Shown here in pieces: positions 36,411 through 45,055 of a stretch of DNA of 64,000 bases. Numbering within the stretch: the stretch's first letter is position 1; the number at the start of each line of letters is the position of its first letter. The position numbers and the translations under genes are program-made. This stretch comes from Algoriphagus aquimarinus (GTDB lineage: Bacteria; Bacteroidota; Bacteroidia; Cytophagales; Cyclobacteriaceae), in assembly GCF_007997215.1 (NCBI RefSeq), contig NZ_VORW01000003.1, positions 248,001-312,000 on the forward strand. Reading direction: 5' to 3'. The notes below the pieces were generated by a model that was given only the letters and a program-made list of their open reading frames with translations, had not been told where the DNA came from and ran no database searches.

Positions 36411-36728
36411 ATGATTTCTACAGTATTAGCTCAAGCTGCCGCAGGTGGTAGTGGAATTTTAGGACAAGTTTTCCTATTCGGTTCAATTATTCTGATCATG
36501 TATTTCTTTATGATCAGACCTCAGCAAAAGAAGCAAAAGGAAAGCAAGAAATTTATTGAAGAAATAAAAAAAGGAGATGAAGTAGTGACCATCGGTGGCC
36601 TTCATGGTAAAGTAAGTTCTGTAGAAGGCGATGCCGTAATGCTTGAACTTGATAGAGGCCTGAAAGTCAAAGTGGAAAAATCCGCTATTTCTCTAGATTT
36701 CTCAAAGAAGCCAGAAATAAAAAAATAA
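36411..36728 (+). CDS. yajC: Preprotein translocase subunit YajC
   Basis: The 105-residue protein has one membrane helix (about 17-37) followed by MIRPQQKKQKE and KKGDEVVTIGGLHGKVSSVEG, the YajC signature. YajC binds SecDF and assists Sec export. It is translationally packed between the DUF1573 and YbbR-like genes. Confidence 0.96.
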   Translation: MISTVLAQAAAGGSGILGQVFLFGSIILIMYFFMIRPQQKKQKESKKFIEEIKKGDEVVTIGGLHGKVSSVEGDAVMLELDRGLKVKVEKSAISLDFSKKPEIKK

Positions 36729-36736
36729 ATTGAATT

Positions 36737-37699
36737 TTGCTGGAAACTAAAAAATCCTCACAAAGGATTTCTCCTAAAAAACTCTCTAATCTGAAAGTGG
36801 TAGTCCTCTGCATTGCAGCAGCTACCACTTTTTGGATTTTAAACGCCCTGAATAAGGACGATTATAATACTATTGTCGATTTTCCAGTTGAGATTATTTA
36901 TGATCAAAACCAGTTCATCGCTGTAGCAGGGTTACCAAAAACTTTGGAAATAGAAATCTCTGGTAATGGTTGGGATCTCCTTAGGAAGTATTTCAACTTC
37001 AACAACGACGCTTATCCTATAGAACTTAATAATCCAGCTTCAAAAAACTACATTCTCACCGCAGATCTCAAAAGATCTCTGGGTGAATTCCTTTCTCCTA
37101 CCCAACTCGTCTCCGTACTCGACGATTCTCTTAAATTTAAAATTGACAAAATAAAGTCAATCAAAGTAAAGCCAGTTCTTGATTCAAATAGTTTTTCTAT
37201 GGCCAAGAACTTTAGGATATCAGATCAGGTAACCTTTAGCTCGGAAACAATCACACTTAGAGGACCAAGTTCCATTTTGGACAGTTTGGATGGAAACTTC
37301 CCTGTGAAGCTGAATGAAACCCGCATCAACAAATCAATAGACAAAGTAATCCCCCTTGAAGTCCCTGACTCTTTGATCAATCTAGTACAAATAGAGAATG
37401 CGGAAATCAGAGTAAAATTCGAAGTCATCGCTTTTCTAGAAGGAAACAAAAGACTAAAAATCAATAAAGTTAACTTCCCAAAATCAGTCACTTTAGATAA
37501 TGAAGTGGTAATAATGATTTCCTATCTAATAGATGGGCGAAAAGTAGCTGAATTAAAAGACGTAGAGTTTGAAGCTGTGCTCGATTATTATAAGCGAAAC
37601 AAGGAAGATAGCACGATTACAGTTCAGGTGAAGCCAATGCCTGATTACTTGGACAAAGTAGTGATCACTCCAGAAATCCTGAAGCTAAAATATGAGTAA
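36737..37699 (+). CDS. YbbR-like (CdaR-type) domain protein
   Basis: The 320-residue protein has one N-terminal membrane helix (about 19-38) and an outer part of YbbR-type beta repeats (VDFPVEIIYDQNQFIAV; VTLRGPSSILDSL-like segment near 180). In Firmicutes, CdaR with this domain controls a c-di-AMP cyclase; here no cyclase is adjacent, so the role is open. The start must be TTG (36737) or a neighbouring codon, because the first internal ATG is near residue 155. Its end overlaps coaE by 8 bp. Confidence 0.85.
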   Translation: MLETKKSSQRISPKKLSNLKVVVLCIAAATTFWILNALNKDDYNTIVDFPVEIIYDQNQFIAVAGLPKTLEIEISGNGWDLLRKYFNFNNDAYPIELNNPASKNYILTADLKRSLGEFLSPTQLVSVLDDSLKFKIDKIKSIKVKPVLDSNSFSMAKNFRISDQVTFSSETITLRGPSSILDSLDGNFPVKLNETRINKSIDKVIPLEVPDSLINLVQIENAEIRVKFEVIAFLEGNKRLKINKVNFPKSVTLDNEVVIMISYLIDGRKVAELKDVEFEAVLDYYKRNKEDSTITVQVKPMPDYLDKVVITPEILKLKYE

Positions 37700-38297
37700 T
37701 CACACTCCCATTTTGGTAGGTATTACCGGTGGAATAGGATCTGGCAAATCCACTGTAGCTAAAATTTTTTCTATACTAGGAATTCCCATCTATTTTGCTG
37801 ACGATCGGGCCAAGTGGCTGATGGGAAATGACGAACATCTAAAAACTCAGATTAAAGATGCATTTGGATCTGAGTCTTACCTTAGTAATGGAGCGCTTGA
37901 TCGGAGTTTTCTCGCAAAAACAGTTTTCTCCGATCCTGAAAAAGTAAAAACGATTAACTCACTTGTTCACCCTGCTGTTGGACGGGATTTTTCGGATTGG
38001 GCATCTCAGCAAACTACTCCCTATGTGCTAAAAGAAGCTGCTTTGATCTTCGAAACAGGAAGTAATGATGCATTGGATCATGTAATCAATGTAAGCTCGC
38101 CACTTAAAGTACGGATTGCAAGAACACTGATGAGAGATCCTTTTCGCTCCGAAGAGCAGGTAAATCAAATTATCAATCAGCAACTTCCAGATGAGCAGAA
38201 AAACGAATTAGCTGATTTTGTAATCAAGAATACAGATAATAAGCTTTTGATTCCACAGGTTCTAAAAATCCATCAACAACTGATTGCAGAGAATTAG
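37692..38297 (+). CDS. coaE: Dephospho-CoA kinase
   Basis: The 201-residue P-loop kinase carries out the last step of coenzyme A synthesis, phosphorylating the ribose 3'-hydroxyl of dephospho-CoA. GITGGIGSGKSTVAKIF near the N-terminus, YFADDRAKWLM, and LVHPAVGRDFSDW are the family motifs. It overlaps the YbbR-like gene by 8 bp (stop and ATG interlocked), which suggests translational coupling. Confidence 0.95.
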   Translation: MSNHTPILVGITGGIGSGKSTVAKIFSILGIPIYFADDRAKWLMGNDEHLKTQIKDAFGSESYLSNGALDRSFLAKTVFSDPEKVKTINSLVHPAVGRDFSDWASQQTTPYVLKEAALIFETGSNDALDHVINVSSPLKVRIARTLMRDPFRSEEQVNQIINQQLPDEQKNELADFVIKNTDNKLLIPQVLKIHQQLIAEN

Positions 38298-38370
38298 ATC
38301 TCTACCTATTGTGAAAAACGATCGTTAGCCTTATTTTTCTCCTTCTGCATACACACTTTTCTATCATCTT

Positions 38371-39252
38371 ATGAAAGGATACAATCCTAAAGACTGGTTT
38401 AAAATTCTGTTTTTAGTCCAAAAATCTGATACGCTAGTCAAGCTTGGCCCATTCATGATTGTTATTTTTATTTACTCGCTAGGAATAGCTTGGCTAGAAA
38501 TGGATTACCTGAAGATCGGAAAGAATAGCTGGGTACAGAATATTCCCATCATGCATAGCTTGTTAAGTTTTGTGATCTCGCTCCTGCTTGTTTTTCGCAC
38601 AAACACAGCCTACGATAGATGGTGGGAAGGGAGGAAGCTTTGGGGTCAACTGGTAAACAACAGCAGAAACTTAGCTCTCAAATTAGCCGGGATTCTGGAC
38701 AACGAGGATGAAGAACACAGACGCTTTTTCAGAAGAACTATTCCGATTTATGCTTTTGCTCTGAAGGAACATCTGCAGAATAACATAACTATGTATATGC
38801 TGGATGACGTGAAAGATGTAGAAATAAAGCCTGAGATCGATCCCGAAAAGCATGTCCCAAACCAAGTGGCGAAATTGATGTTTGCCAAGGTAAATGATCT
38901 ATATAAAGCGAAAAAGATCACGGGAGATCAACTGATCGTTTTAAACAATGAGCTAGTTTCCTTCACTGATATATGCGGAGCTTGTGAGCGAATTAAGAAC
39001 ACGCCGATTCCCTATTCTTACAGCTCCTTTATCAAAAAATTCATCCTAGCTTATGTACTTACCTTACCGCTAGGCTATGTTTTTTCGCTAGGTTATTATG
39101 CTGCTCCTATTGTCACATTTATTTTTTACGTGTTAGCCAGCTTGGAAATAGTTGCAGAAGAAATAGAAGAGCCTTTTGGCAATGACGAAAATGATCTACC
39201 GATGGGGAAATTGTCAGAAAACATCCAAAAGCATGTACAAGAATTAATATGA
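38371..39252 (+). CDS. Bestrophin-family anion channel
   Basis: The 293-residue membrane protein has hydrophobic segments at about 27-45, 61-75, 215-232 and 238-255 and the family motif FRTNTAYDRWWEGRKLWGQL (about 78-97). Bacterial bestrophins form pentameric chloride or cation channels. I see no partner gene; it lies 73 bp after coaE and before the HipA-like kinase. Confidence 0.9.
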   Translation: MKGYNPKDWFKILFLVQKSDTLVKLGPFMIVIFIYSLGIAWLEMDYLKIGKNSWVQNIPIMHSLLSFVISLLLVFRTNTAYDRWWEGRKLWGQLVNNSRNLALKLAGILDNEDEEHRRFFRRTIPIYAFALKEHLQNNITMYMLDDVKDVEIKPEIDPEKHVPNQVAKLMFAKVNDLYKAKKITGDQLIVLNNELVSFTDICGACERIKNTPIPYSYSSFIKKFILAYVLTLPLGYVFSLGYYAAPIVTFIFYVLASLEIVAEEIEEPFGNDENDLPMGKLSENIQKHVQELI

Positions 39253-39272
39253 AATCGCCTTCATATTCCCTG

Positions 39273-39280
39273 TAATTTTG
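39273..39280 (+). promoter_or_regulatory. Likely -7 box for the HipA-like/DUF3037 genes
   Basis: TAATTTTG matches TAnnTTTG and lies in the gap after the bestrophin gene. A transcript from it would start near 39287, after the alternative TTG start at 39282, which favours the ATG at 39372. No clear -33 TTTG is seen. Confidence 0.4.
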
Positions 39281-39371
39281 ATTGCTGAGAATTTGTTCGG
39301 TATTTCAAATAGGAACTTTGTCTAAGCCAATAGTGCTTATCTCAACCATACCTACAAGTTTTGAAAATCTA

Positions 39372-40166
39372 ATGGACGAAAATGTAACTCTTCGCACGGT
39401 AAACGTGACACGTTATATCTTGCCTTTACGGGAGGGCGGCTCCTTGCCCGCACTGGCAGATGCGGATGATGGATTCAAATACGTTTTGAAATTCCGTGGA
39501 GCTGGTCAGCGCGAAAAAGCACTTATTGCTGAACTGCTTGGGGGAGAAATTGCAAGAGCTTTGAGATTGAAAGTTCCTGAACTCGTCTTTGCCAATTTGG
39601 ATCCAGCTTTTGGCAGATCGGAAGGAGACGAAGAGATCCAAGACCTTCTGAAAGGAAGTCAGGGATTAAACCTAGCCTTGCACTTCCTGTCAAGTGCCAT
39701 CAATTATGATCCTGTAGCCATGAGCACAGATCCACAGTTAGCTTCGCAAATTGTTTGGTTGGATATGTTCATCACAAATGTGGATCGAACCTATAGAAAT
39801 ACAAACATGCTGATCTGGAATAGAGAGCTTTGGCTGATCGATCACGGAGCATCATTTTTGTTTCAACACGCCTGGGTTAATTGGAGAAAAAATGCCGAAG
39901 GACCATTTCCAATTATCAAAAATCATGTACTTCTTCCTCTGGCTTCAGAGCTAGAAGCAGTGAATGAAGCTTTCAAAAAGATTTTGACACCTGAAAAAAT
40001 CAAAGCAATCGTAAATACTATTCCTGAGGTCTGGCTACTTGCCGGTGGTGATTCCGAAGATGCTGAGGAGAGCAGACAAGTTTACCTAGACTTCCTCACT
40101 CTTCGCCTTTCCTATTCTGATCAATTCATAAAAGAAGCTCAAGATGCAAGAACAGCACTTATATGA
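39372..40166 (+). CDS. HipA-like protein kinase (HipA_2 type)
   Basis: The 264-residue protein looks like a stand-alone HipA-fold kinase without the N-terminal lobe of classical HipA. YVLKFRG supplies a candidate nucleotide-binding Lys40; TNVDRTYRNTNMLIW gives the catalytic-loop pattern with Asp138, Asn143 and Asn145; LIDHG (Asp157) is the metal-binding element. The ATG at 39372 fits the family start; 39282 is a TTG. Its last 23 bases overlap the DUF3037 gene. There is no HipB-type antitoxin, so a toxin role should not be assumed. Confidence 0.83.
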   Translation: MDENVTLRTVNVTRYILPLREGGSLPALADADDGFKYVLKFRGAGQREKALIAELLGGEIARALRLKVPELVFANLDPAFGRSEGDEEIQDLLKGSQGLNLALHFLSSAINYDPVAMSTDPQLASQIVWLDMFITNVDRTYRNTNMLIWNRELWLIDHGASFLFQHAWVNWRKNAEGPFPIIKNHVLLPLASELEAVNEAFKKILTPEKIKAIVNTIPEVWLLAGGDSEDAEESRQVYLDFLTLRLSYSDQFIKEAQDARTALI

Positions 40167-40527
40167 ATATGCCATCATCCGCGTAGTACCACGGGTGGAA
40201 AGAGAAGAGTTTATCAATGTCGGGGTGGTTATCTGTCATTGGAAAAGAAATTTTCTGCGTAGCAAGATTCAGCTAGACTCAAAGAAATTGTTGATGTTAG
40301 ATCCTTTGGCTGACGTAGAAATGATACAATTGAATTTGGCCTCTTTTGAAAAAATATGCACCGGTGCCACCAATGGAGGCAATATCGCTACTATGGATTT
40401 AGCCTCAAGATTCAGATGGCTTACGGCAGTCAGAAGCTCCGTAATCCAAACATCTCGACCGCATTCTGGCTTTGCCAATGATTTGGAGAAAACGCTGGAA
40501 AGGCTTTTTGAAGAAAATGTAGGGTAA
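40144..40527 (+). CDS. DUF3037 protein
   Basis: The 127-residue soluble protein starts LYEYAIIRVVPRVEREEFINVGVVI, the DUF3037 signature. Its function is unknown. Its gene overlaps the HipA-like kinase by 23 bp and the pair ends in a terminator, so kinase and DUF3037 protein are made together and may be enzyme and substrate or regulator. Pairing of these two families is, as far as I recall, common in other bacteria. Confidence 0.83.
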   Translation: MQEQHLYEYAIIRVVPRVEREEFINVGVVICHWKRNFLRSKIQLDSKKLLMLDPLADVEMIQLNLASFEKICTGATNGGNIATMDLASRFRWLTAVRSSVIQTSRPHSGFANDLEKTLERLFEENVG

Positions 40528-40557
40528 GGTGGACTTAAGAGTATAGACATTAGATAA

Positions 40558-40590
40558 AAAAAGCGTGAAGAATTAATCTTCACGCTTTTT
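40558..40590. terminator. Bidirectional terminator between DUF3037 gene and serS
   Basis: Perfect stem AAAAAGCGTGAAG/CTTCACGCTTTTT with a seven-base AT loop, between two convergent genes. Confidence 0.92.
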
Positions 40591-40625
40591 AGCTTTCACC
40601 GACTCTGGTCTAAGTCTGCCTATAA

Positions 40626-41900
40626 TTAAGATATCTTATCAAATCCTAAATACGGATGAAGCACCTTCGGCATGTTGATTCCATCTGGTGTCTGATTATT
40701 CTCTAGGATAGAAGCCACAATTCTAGGCAAAGCCAAAGCAGAACCGTTCAGAGAATGTGCTAACTGAGTTTTCTTATCTGCTCCTCTGAATCGCAATTTC
40801 AATCGGTTCGATTGGTATGTTTCAAAGTTAGAAACAGAACTTACTTCCAGCCATCTCTCTTGAGCGGCAGAATACACTTCCATATCATACGTCAAAGCAG
40901 AAGTGAACCCCATATCACCTCCACAAAGTCTCAGGACGCGATAAGGTAATTCAAGCTTTTGCAGAAGACCCTGCACATAAGAGCTCATGCTTTCCAAAGT
41001 CTCATAGGATTTATCAGGATGAGTGATCTGCACGATCTCCACTTTGTCAAACTGATGAAGTCTGTTTAGCCCCCTTACGTGCGCTCCCCAGCTGCCTGCT
41101 TCTCTACGAAAGCAAGGAGAATGACCCACATTTTTTATGGGTAGATCACTTTCAGAAAGAATCACATCACGATAAATATTCGTGATTGGGACTTCACCCG
41201 TAGGAATCAAATACAATTTATCCGCATCAGCATAATACATCTGCCCTTCCTTATCCGGAAGTTGGCCAGTACCAAAGCCAGAGTCTTCATTCACCAAAAT
41301 CGGTGGCTGAATCTCATAATAGCCTTGAGCTAATGCCTCGTCCAAGAAAAAGTTAATCAGTGCTCGCTGAAGTCTTGCTCCTTTGCCTTTATAAACAGGG
41401 AATCCTGCCCCAGTGATCTTCACACCAAGGTCAAAATCAATAATGTCGTATTTCTTGATCAAGTCCCAGTGCGGAAGTTTACCTTCATACAAGTCAGGAA
41501 TTGCTCCGTTCTCCAATACCACCTCGTTGTCCTCGGCTGATTTGCCAGCAGGAACGGAAAAATGAGGAACATTGGGAATAGTATAAAGTAAGGCCAGCAA
41601 TTCTTCTTCAGCCTTAGCATTTTGGTCTTCAAGATCCTTGGTCTGAATCTTAAGTTCTGTTGTTTTCTCTCTGATTTTGGTTGCCTCTTCAGCTCTTCCC
41701 TCACGCATCAATGATCCAATCTGCTTCGAAATCGCATTGGATTCACTTTGTATTTGATCACGCTCAGCCTGAGTAGATTTTCTCAACTCATCCAGCTCAA
41801 CTGCCTGATTCAGTACAGCTTCTGCATTTGGAAAATTTCTCTTTTGAAGTCCGGCAAGTACGCCGTCGAAGTTTTCTCGAATTTGATTAACTAAAAGCAT
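40626..41900 (-). CDS. serS: Seryl-tRNA synthetase
   Basis: The 424-residue class II synthetase charges tRNA-Ser. The N-terminal long coiled coil (about 28-100) binds the tRNA arm; the catalytic core shows motif 2 (CFRREAGSWG) and motif 3 (LNGSALALPRIVASILENNQ), and TGEVPITN. Length is normal. A TATCTTTG box lies 26 bp upstream. Confidence 0.97.
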   Translation of the reverse strand: MLLVNQIRENFDGVLAGLQKRNFPNAEAVLNQAVELDELRKSTQAERDQIQSESNAISKQIGSLMREGRAEEATKIREKTTELKIQTKDLEDQNAKAEEELLALLYTIPNVPHFSVPAGKSAEDNEVVLENGAIPDLYEGKLPHWDLIKKYDIIDFDLGVKITGAGFPVYKGKGARLQRALINFFLDEALAQGYYEIQPPILVNEDSGFGTGQLPDKEGQMYYADADKLYLIPTGEVPITNIYRDVILSESDLPIKNVGHSPCFRREAGSWGAHVRGLNRLHQFDKVEIVQITHPDKSYETLESMSSYVQGLLQKLELPYRVLRLCGGDMGFTSALTYDMEVYSAAQERWLEVSSVSNFETYQSNRLKLRFRGADKKTQLAHSLNGSALALPRIVASILENNQTPDGINMPKVLHPYLGFDKIS

Positions 41901-41925
41901 CTTAAAATCTTTGAAATTGAAGCTT

Positions 41926-41933
41926 CAAAGATA
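41926..41933 (-). promoter_or_regulatory. Likely -7 box of serS
   Basis: On the minus strand TATCTTTG (TAnnTTTG) lies 25 bp before the serS ATG, in the gap after the upstream lipoprotein gene. The -33 element is not convincing. Confidence 0.45.
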
Positions 41934-41939
41934 AGCATG

Positions 41940-42707
41940 TTAGCGAACAATGATGGCTTTACTCACACTTGAAAATGGCCCATCGAGCTCTTTTCCATTA
42001 GATCGTTGCAATCTCACTTTCACTTGATAGGCACCAGCTGGCAAATGTTCTATCCGAACAGGAGCCATATGATCAATTTCATAGGTTAGATCGTTTACCT
42101 CGATGACTACTTTAAGTCCATCGAGTTTCATATCACCCCCAACTACCAAAAAGTCAATAATCACTTCACTCCCAGCCTCGTAGAACTGATCTGAGCGAGG
42201 AAAATTCAAAGCAAGGTAAGGTTCGGCTGAATAAGGAAATGGTCTAGACTCTCCTACCTGAAAGTCTCTATCCACATAATTACCAAAATTTTTCAAAGCC
42301 AATCCTTCTTCATCTACCAAGTATGCAACTACACGATAACTCCCTAAAGCAAGGTCTCTTTGGAAGATTGGCGAATAAAAACCTACAGGATCTCCCCCAT
42401 TTAAGATATTGAAAAGCTTAAATTCTTTGGTCGCACTCAAATCAAACGGGAAGTTTTTGACATTAAATTCAAAAGGCACTTTCCCAGGTTTGAAAATCTG
42501 ATTTCCTAATGGGGTATATAATTCAAGGATGGCATCTGGGTACGCAGCTTGATCCTCATATTGAAAGAATTTCACCTGCGGGGCTGCTGGCTCTTGCGCA
42601 TCAATATTAGGAGGCATTTCTACTACTTCCTCATTCACTCGCTGTTTTTCGGCAGAACAAGCTGAGAAAAGGCAAATCAAAAGGAGTAAAGTCAGGATTT
42701 TATTCAT
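41940..42707 (-). CDS. Lipoprotein of unknown function
   Basis: The 255-residue protein has a lipoprotein signal (MNKILTLLLLICLFSAC, Cys17), an acidic/Pro linker, and two probable Ig-like beta domains, about 55-150 and 160-255 (for example DGLKVVIEVNDLTYEIDH, HLPAGAYQVKVRLQR). I do not recognise a named family. It is upstream of serS on the same strand with a 39-bp gap that holds the serS promoter, so it may be a separate transcript or a read-through partner. Confidence 0.75.
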   Translation of the reverse strand: MNKILTLLLLICLFSACSAEKQRVNEEVVEMPPNIDAQEPAAPQVKFFQYEDQAAYPDAILELYTPLGNQIFKPGKVPFEFNVKNFPFDLSATKEFKLFNILNGGDPVGFYSPIFQRDLALGSYRVVAYLVDEEGLALKNFGNYVDRDFQVGESRPFPYSAEPYLALNFPRSDQFYEAGSEVIIDFLVVGGDMKLDGLKVVIEVNDLTYEIDHMAPVRIEHLPAGAYQVKVRLQRSNGKELDGPFSSVSKAIIVR

Positions 42708-42781
42708 ACAGCATGTAAATTGAGTTTAAAGATATTTAATTTTAAAGAAAAATTAGACGTATAACTATAATACAGCCCCAT

Positions 42782-43759
42782 ATGGAAATCCTATTTGACG
42801 AGATACCAAGTTTAGACTTAGCTGATTTCACCTCTGGCTCTCCGGCCCAAAAGGCAGCATTTGTACAGAAACTAGGAGAAGCTTACCAAAACATAGGTTT
42901 CGTAGCAATTAAGAGTCATGGCTTGTCACAAGATCTCCAAGATAGACTTTATGGCTCCATCAAAGATTTTTTCAAACTTCCGGATACAATCAAAACCAAC
43001 TACGAGAAACCTGAAATCGGATTTCAACGTGGCTACACAGGTAAGGGAAAAGAGCATGCCAAAGGAAGAAATACCGGTGATTTAAAGGAATTTTATCATG
43101 TAGGGCAGGAACTCAGCCGAATCCCAGACTCAGACCCTATCAAATCCGAATACCCGCCAAACATCTGGCCTTCCGAGCTTCCAGAATTTCAAAACGATGC
43201 AAATGAAGCTTATCGTACCTTAGAAAGTGCTGGCAAAGCCATGCTTCAAGCGATCGCGCTTTCATTGGATTTGGACGAAAATTACTTCGAAGACAAAGTC
43301 GCACATGGAAATTCTATCTTAAGACAAATCCATTACTTCCCAATTGAAAACCCAGATGAAGTTCCTGCTGATGCAGTAAGGGCTGCGGAGCATGGCGACA
43401 TCAATTTGATCACCTTATTAATGGGAGCAAGTGCAGATGGACTTCAGGTCTTGAGAAGAGATGGAAAATGGATCCCAATCACTGCCCTACCTGACCAATT
43501 GGTCGTAAACGTGGGTGATATGCTGGAGAGATTGACAAATAAGAAATTGAAATCCACCATTCACCGTGTAGTCAACCCACCTCGAGAAAAGATGAATACC
43601 AGCAGGTACTCAATCCCATTCTTTATGCATCCGCGCTCCGAAATGGGTCTTACCTGCCTTGAAAGCTGTATGGATACAGATCACCCAAAACAATTCGAAG
43701 ATGTCACTGCAGGGGAATTCCTGGAAGAACGCCTTCGAGAACTAGGACTCAGAAAATAA
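42782..43759 (+). CDS. 2-oxoglutarate/Fe(II) oxygenase, isopenicillin-N-synthase-like
   Basis: The 325-residue enzyme has the DIOX_N start (IPSLDLADF, YQNIGFVAIKSHG) and the double-stranded beta-helix core with the iron ligands His-x-Asp in EHGDINLIT and the distal His in STIHRVVNPP, plus the cosubstrate-binding R-x-S in SRYSIPFF. The substrate is not predictable. It is followed after 3 bp by a chromate-transporter-family gene, so they share an mRNA, but a functional link is unproven. Confidence 0.92.
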   Translation: MEILFDEIPSLDLADFTSGSPAQKAAFVQKLGEAYQNIGFVAIKSHGLSQDLQDRLYGSIKDFFKLPDTIKTNYEKPEIGFQRGYTGKGKEHAKGRNTGDLKEFYHVGQELSRIPDSDPIKSEYPPNIWPSELPEFQNDANEAYRTLESAGKAMLQAIALSLDLDENYFEDKVAHGNSILRQIHYFPIENPDEVPADAVRAAEHGDINLITLLMGASADGLQVLRRDGKWIPITALPDQLVVNVGDMLERLTNKKLKSTIHRVVNPPREKMNTSRYSIPFFMHPRSEMGLTCLESCMDTDHPKQFEDVTAGEFLEERLRELGLRK

Positions 43760-43762
43760 GGC

Positions 43763-44962
43763 ATGTCGGTAAAGCAGGTCCGATATTATCTATTTCTGAA
43801 AGACACAATTACGCTTTCACTTACTGCATTTGGTGGTCCGCAAGCATTTCTTGCCATGCTATTAGAGCGGATGGTGACAAGGCGTGCCTATATTCAGGAA
43901 GATGAGCTATGGGAGCTGAATGCACTTTGCAACATGCTCCCCGGCCCATCTTCCACTCAGCTAGTATGTGCCATCGCTTACCGAGTGGGTGGCCCAAACT
44001 TAGCCTACCTTGCCCTCATTGTCTGGATTTTGCCCGCTACTTTACTCATGATTTTTGCGGCAATGCTCATTTTCTTTCTTCAGGAAAATACTCCTGGGGC
44101 ATTGGATTTTGCGAGGTTTATCCAGCCTATGGCAATTGGTTTTATCATTTTTGCTGCGCAAAAGATAATTGGAAAGACAATTAAGACTACCGAAGCCATG
44201 GTGCTGGTGCTGATTTCGGCATTTGTATCATTCTTCTATAGTTCACCCTATATCTTCCCTGTCTTATTGACTATAGGAGGCTTGAGTACCTCTATCAAAT
44301 ATAAGCAGCAACCTAAACTGGAGAAAGATGCACCCCTTATAATCGAATGGTCTAACTTTTACCTTTGGGGTGGAGTGTTAATATTGGCTGCAGTACTGGG
44401 TGCGGTCACCAAATATCAACCTATCATTCTTTTCGAGAACTTCTATCGAAATGGAAGTCTGATCTTCGGTGGCGGCCAAGTACTTGTCCCGTACCTATAT
44501 ACCGAGTTTGTAGACTTCAAACATTTCCTGACTTCGGAAGAATTCCTGACAGGATATGCGATTTCTCAAGGCATACCCGGTCCTACATTCAGCATATCAT
44601 CTTATGTAGGAGCACTTTCCATGAAGGAATTTGGAACGGCAGGTTTTTTTATTGGTGGATTTATAGCAGCAGCAGGAATATTCTTACCTGGAATCTTCCT
44701 CATATTCTTTGTGATTAGGTTTTGGGATCAACTGAAAAAATACCGCCCCGTTAGAGCAGCTTTAGAGGGAATAAACGCCGTATCATGCGGGATGTTAATT
44801 GCAGCAGCCTATTTGCTTTTTGAGCCACTTGAAGCAAATGGATTGAATATTCTATTTATTCTAGCCACCTATATTTTGCTTCAGTTTACAAAAATTTCAT
44901 CCCCTGTTATCATTGCGGGCGGGGTGGTTTTAGGGATTATTTACAATAGCTTCTTCCTCTAA
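43763..44962 (+). CDS. chrA: Chromate transporter (CHR) family protein
   Basis: The 399-residue membrane protein is a full-length bidomain CHR transporter: each half starts with a related motif (SLTAFGGPQAFLAMLLERM and the second-half SLIFGGGQVLVPYLY), with LPGPSSTQL in the first half and QGIPGPTFSIS in the second. About ten membrane helices. Members export chromate or other oxyanions with proton coupling; sulfate-like anions are possible. The ATG is 3 bp after the oxygenase stop. Confidence 0.92.
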   Translation: MSVKQVRYYLFLKDTITLSLTAFGGPQAFLAMLLERMVTRRAYIQEDELWELNALCNMLPGPSSTQLVCAIAYRVGGPNLAYLALIVWILPATLLMIFAAMLIFFLQENTPGALDFARFIQPMAIGFIIFAAQKIIGKTIKTTEAMVLVLISAFVSFFYSSPYIFPVLLTIGGLSTSIKYKQQPKLEKDAPLIIEWSNFYLWGGVLILAAVLGAVTKYQPIILFENFYRNGSLIFGGGQVLVPYLYTEFVDFKHFLTSEEFLTGYAISQGIPGPTFSISSYVGALSMKEFGTAGFFIGGFIAAAGIFLPGIFLIFFVIRFWDQLKKYRPVRAALEGINAVSCGMLIAAAYLLFEPLEANGLNILFILATYILLQFTKISSPVIIAGGVVLGIIYNSFFL

Positions 44963-45055
44963 ACAGGAATTAATTCCCTACTTATTTCCCCCAAAAGGAA
45001 CAAGAATAGACTGAGTCACGTTTTGAAATCTAAATTCATTCCCTATCTTTCTCTT

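Noticed and set aside
39282-39371. Longer N-terminus of the HipA-like kinase from TTG at 39282
   Set aside because: The probable promoter box at 39273-39280 would start the RNA after this codon, and the extra residues do not look like part of the fold.
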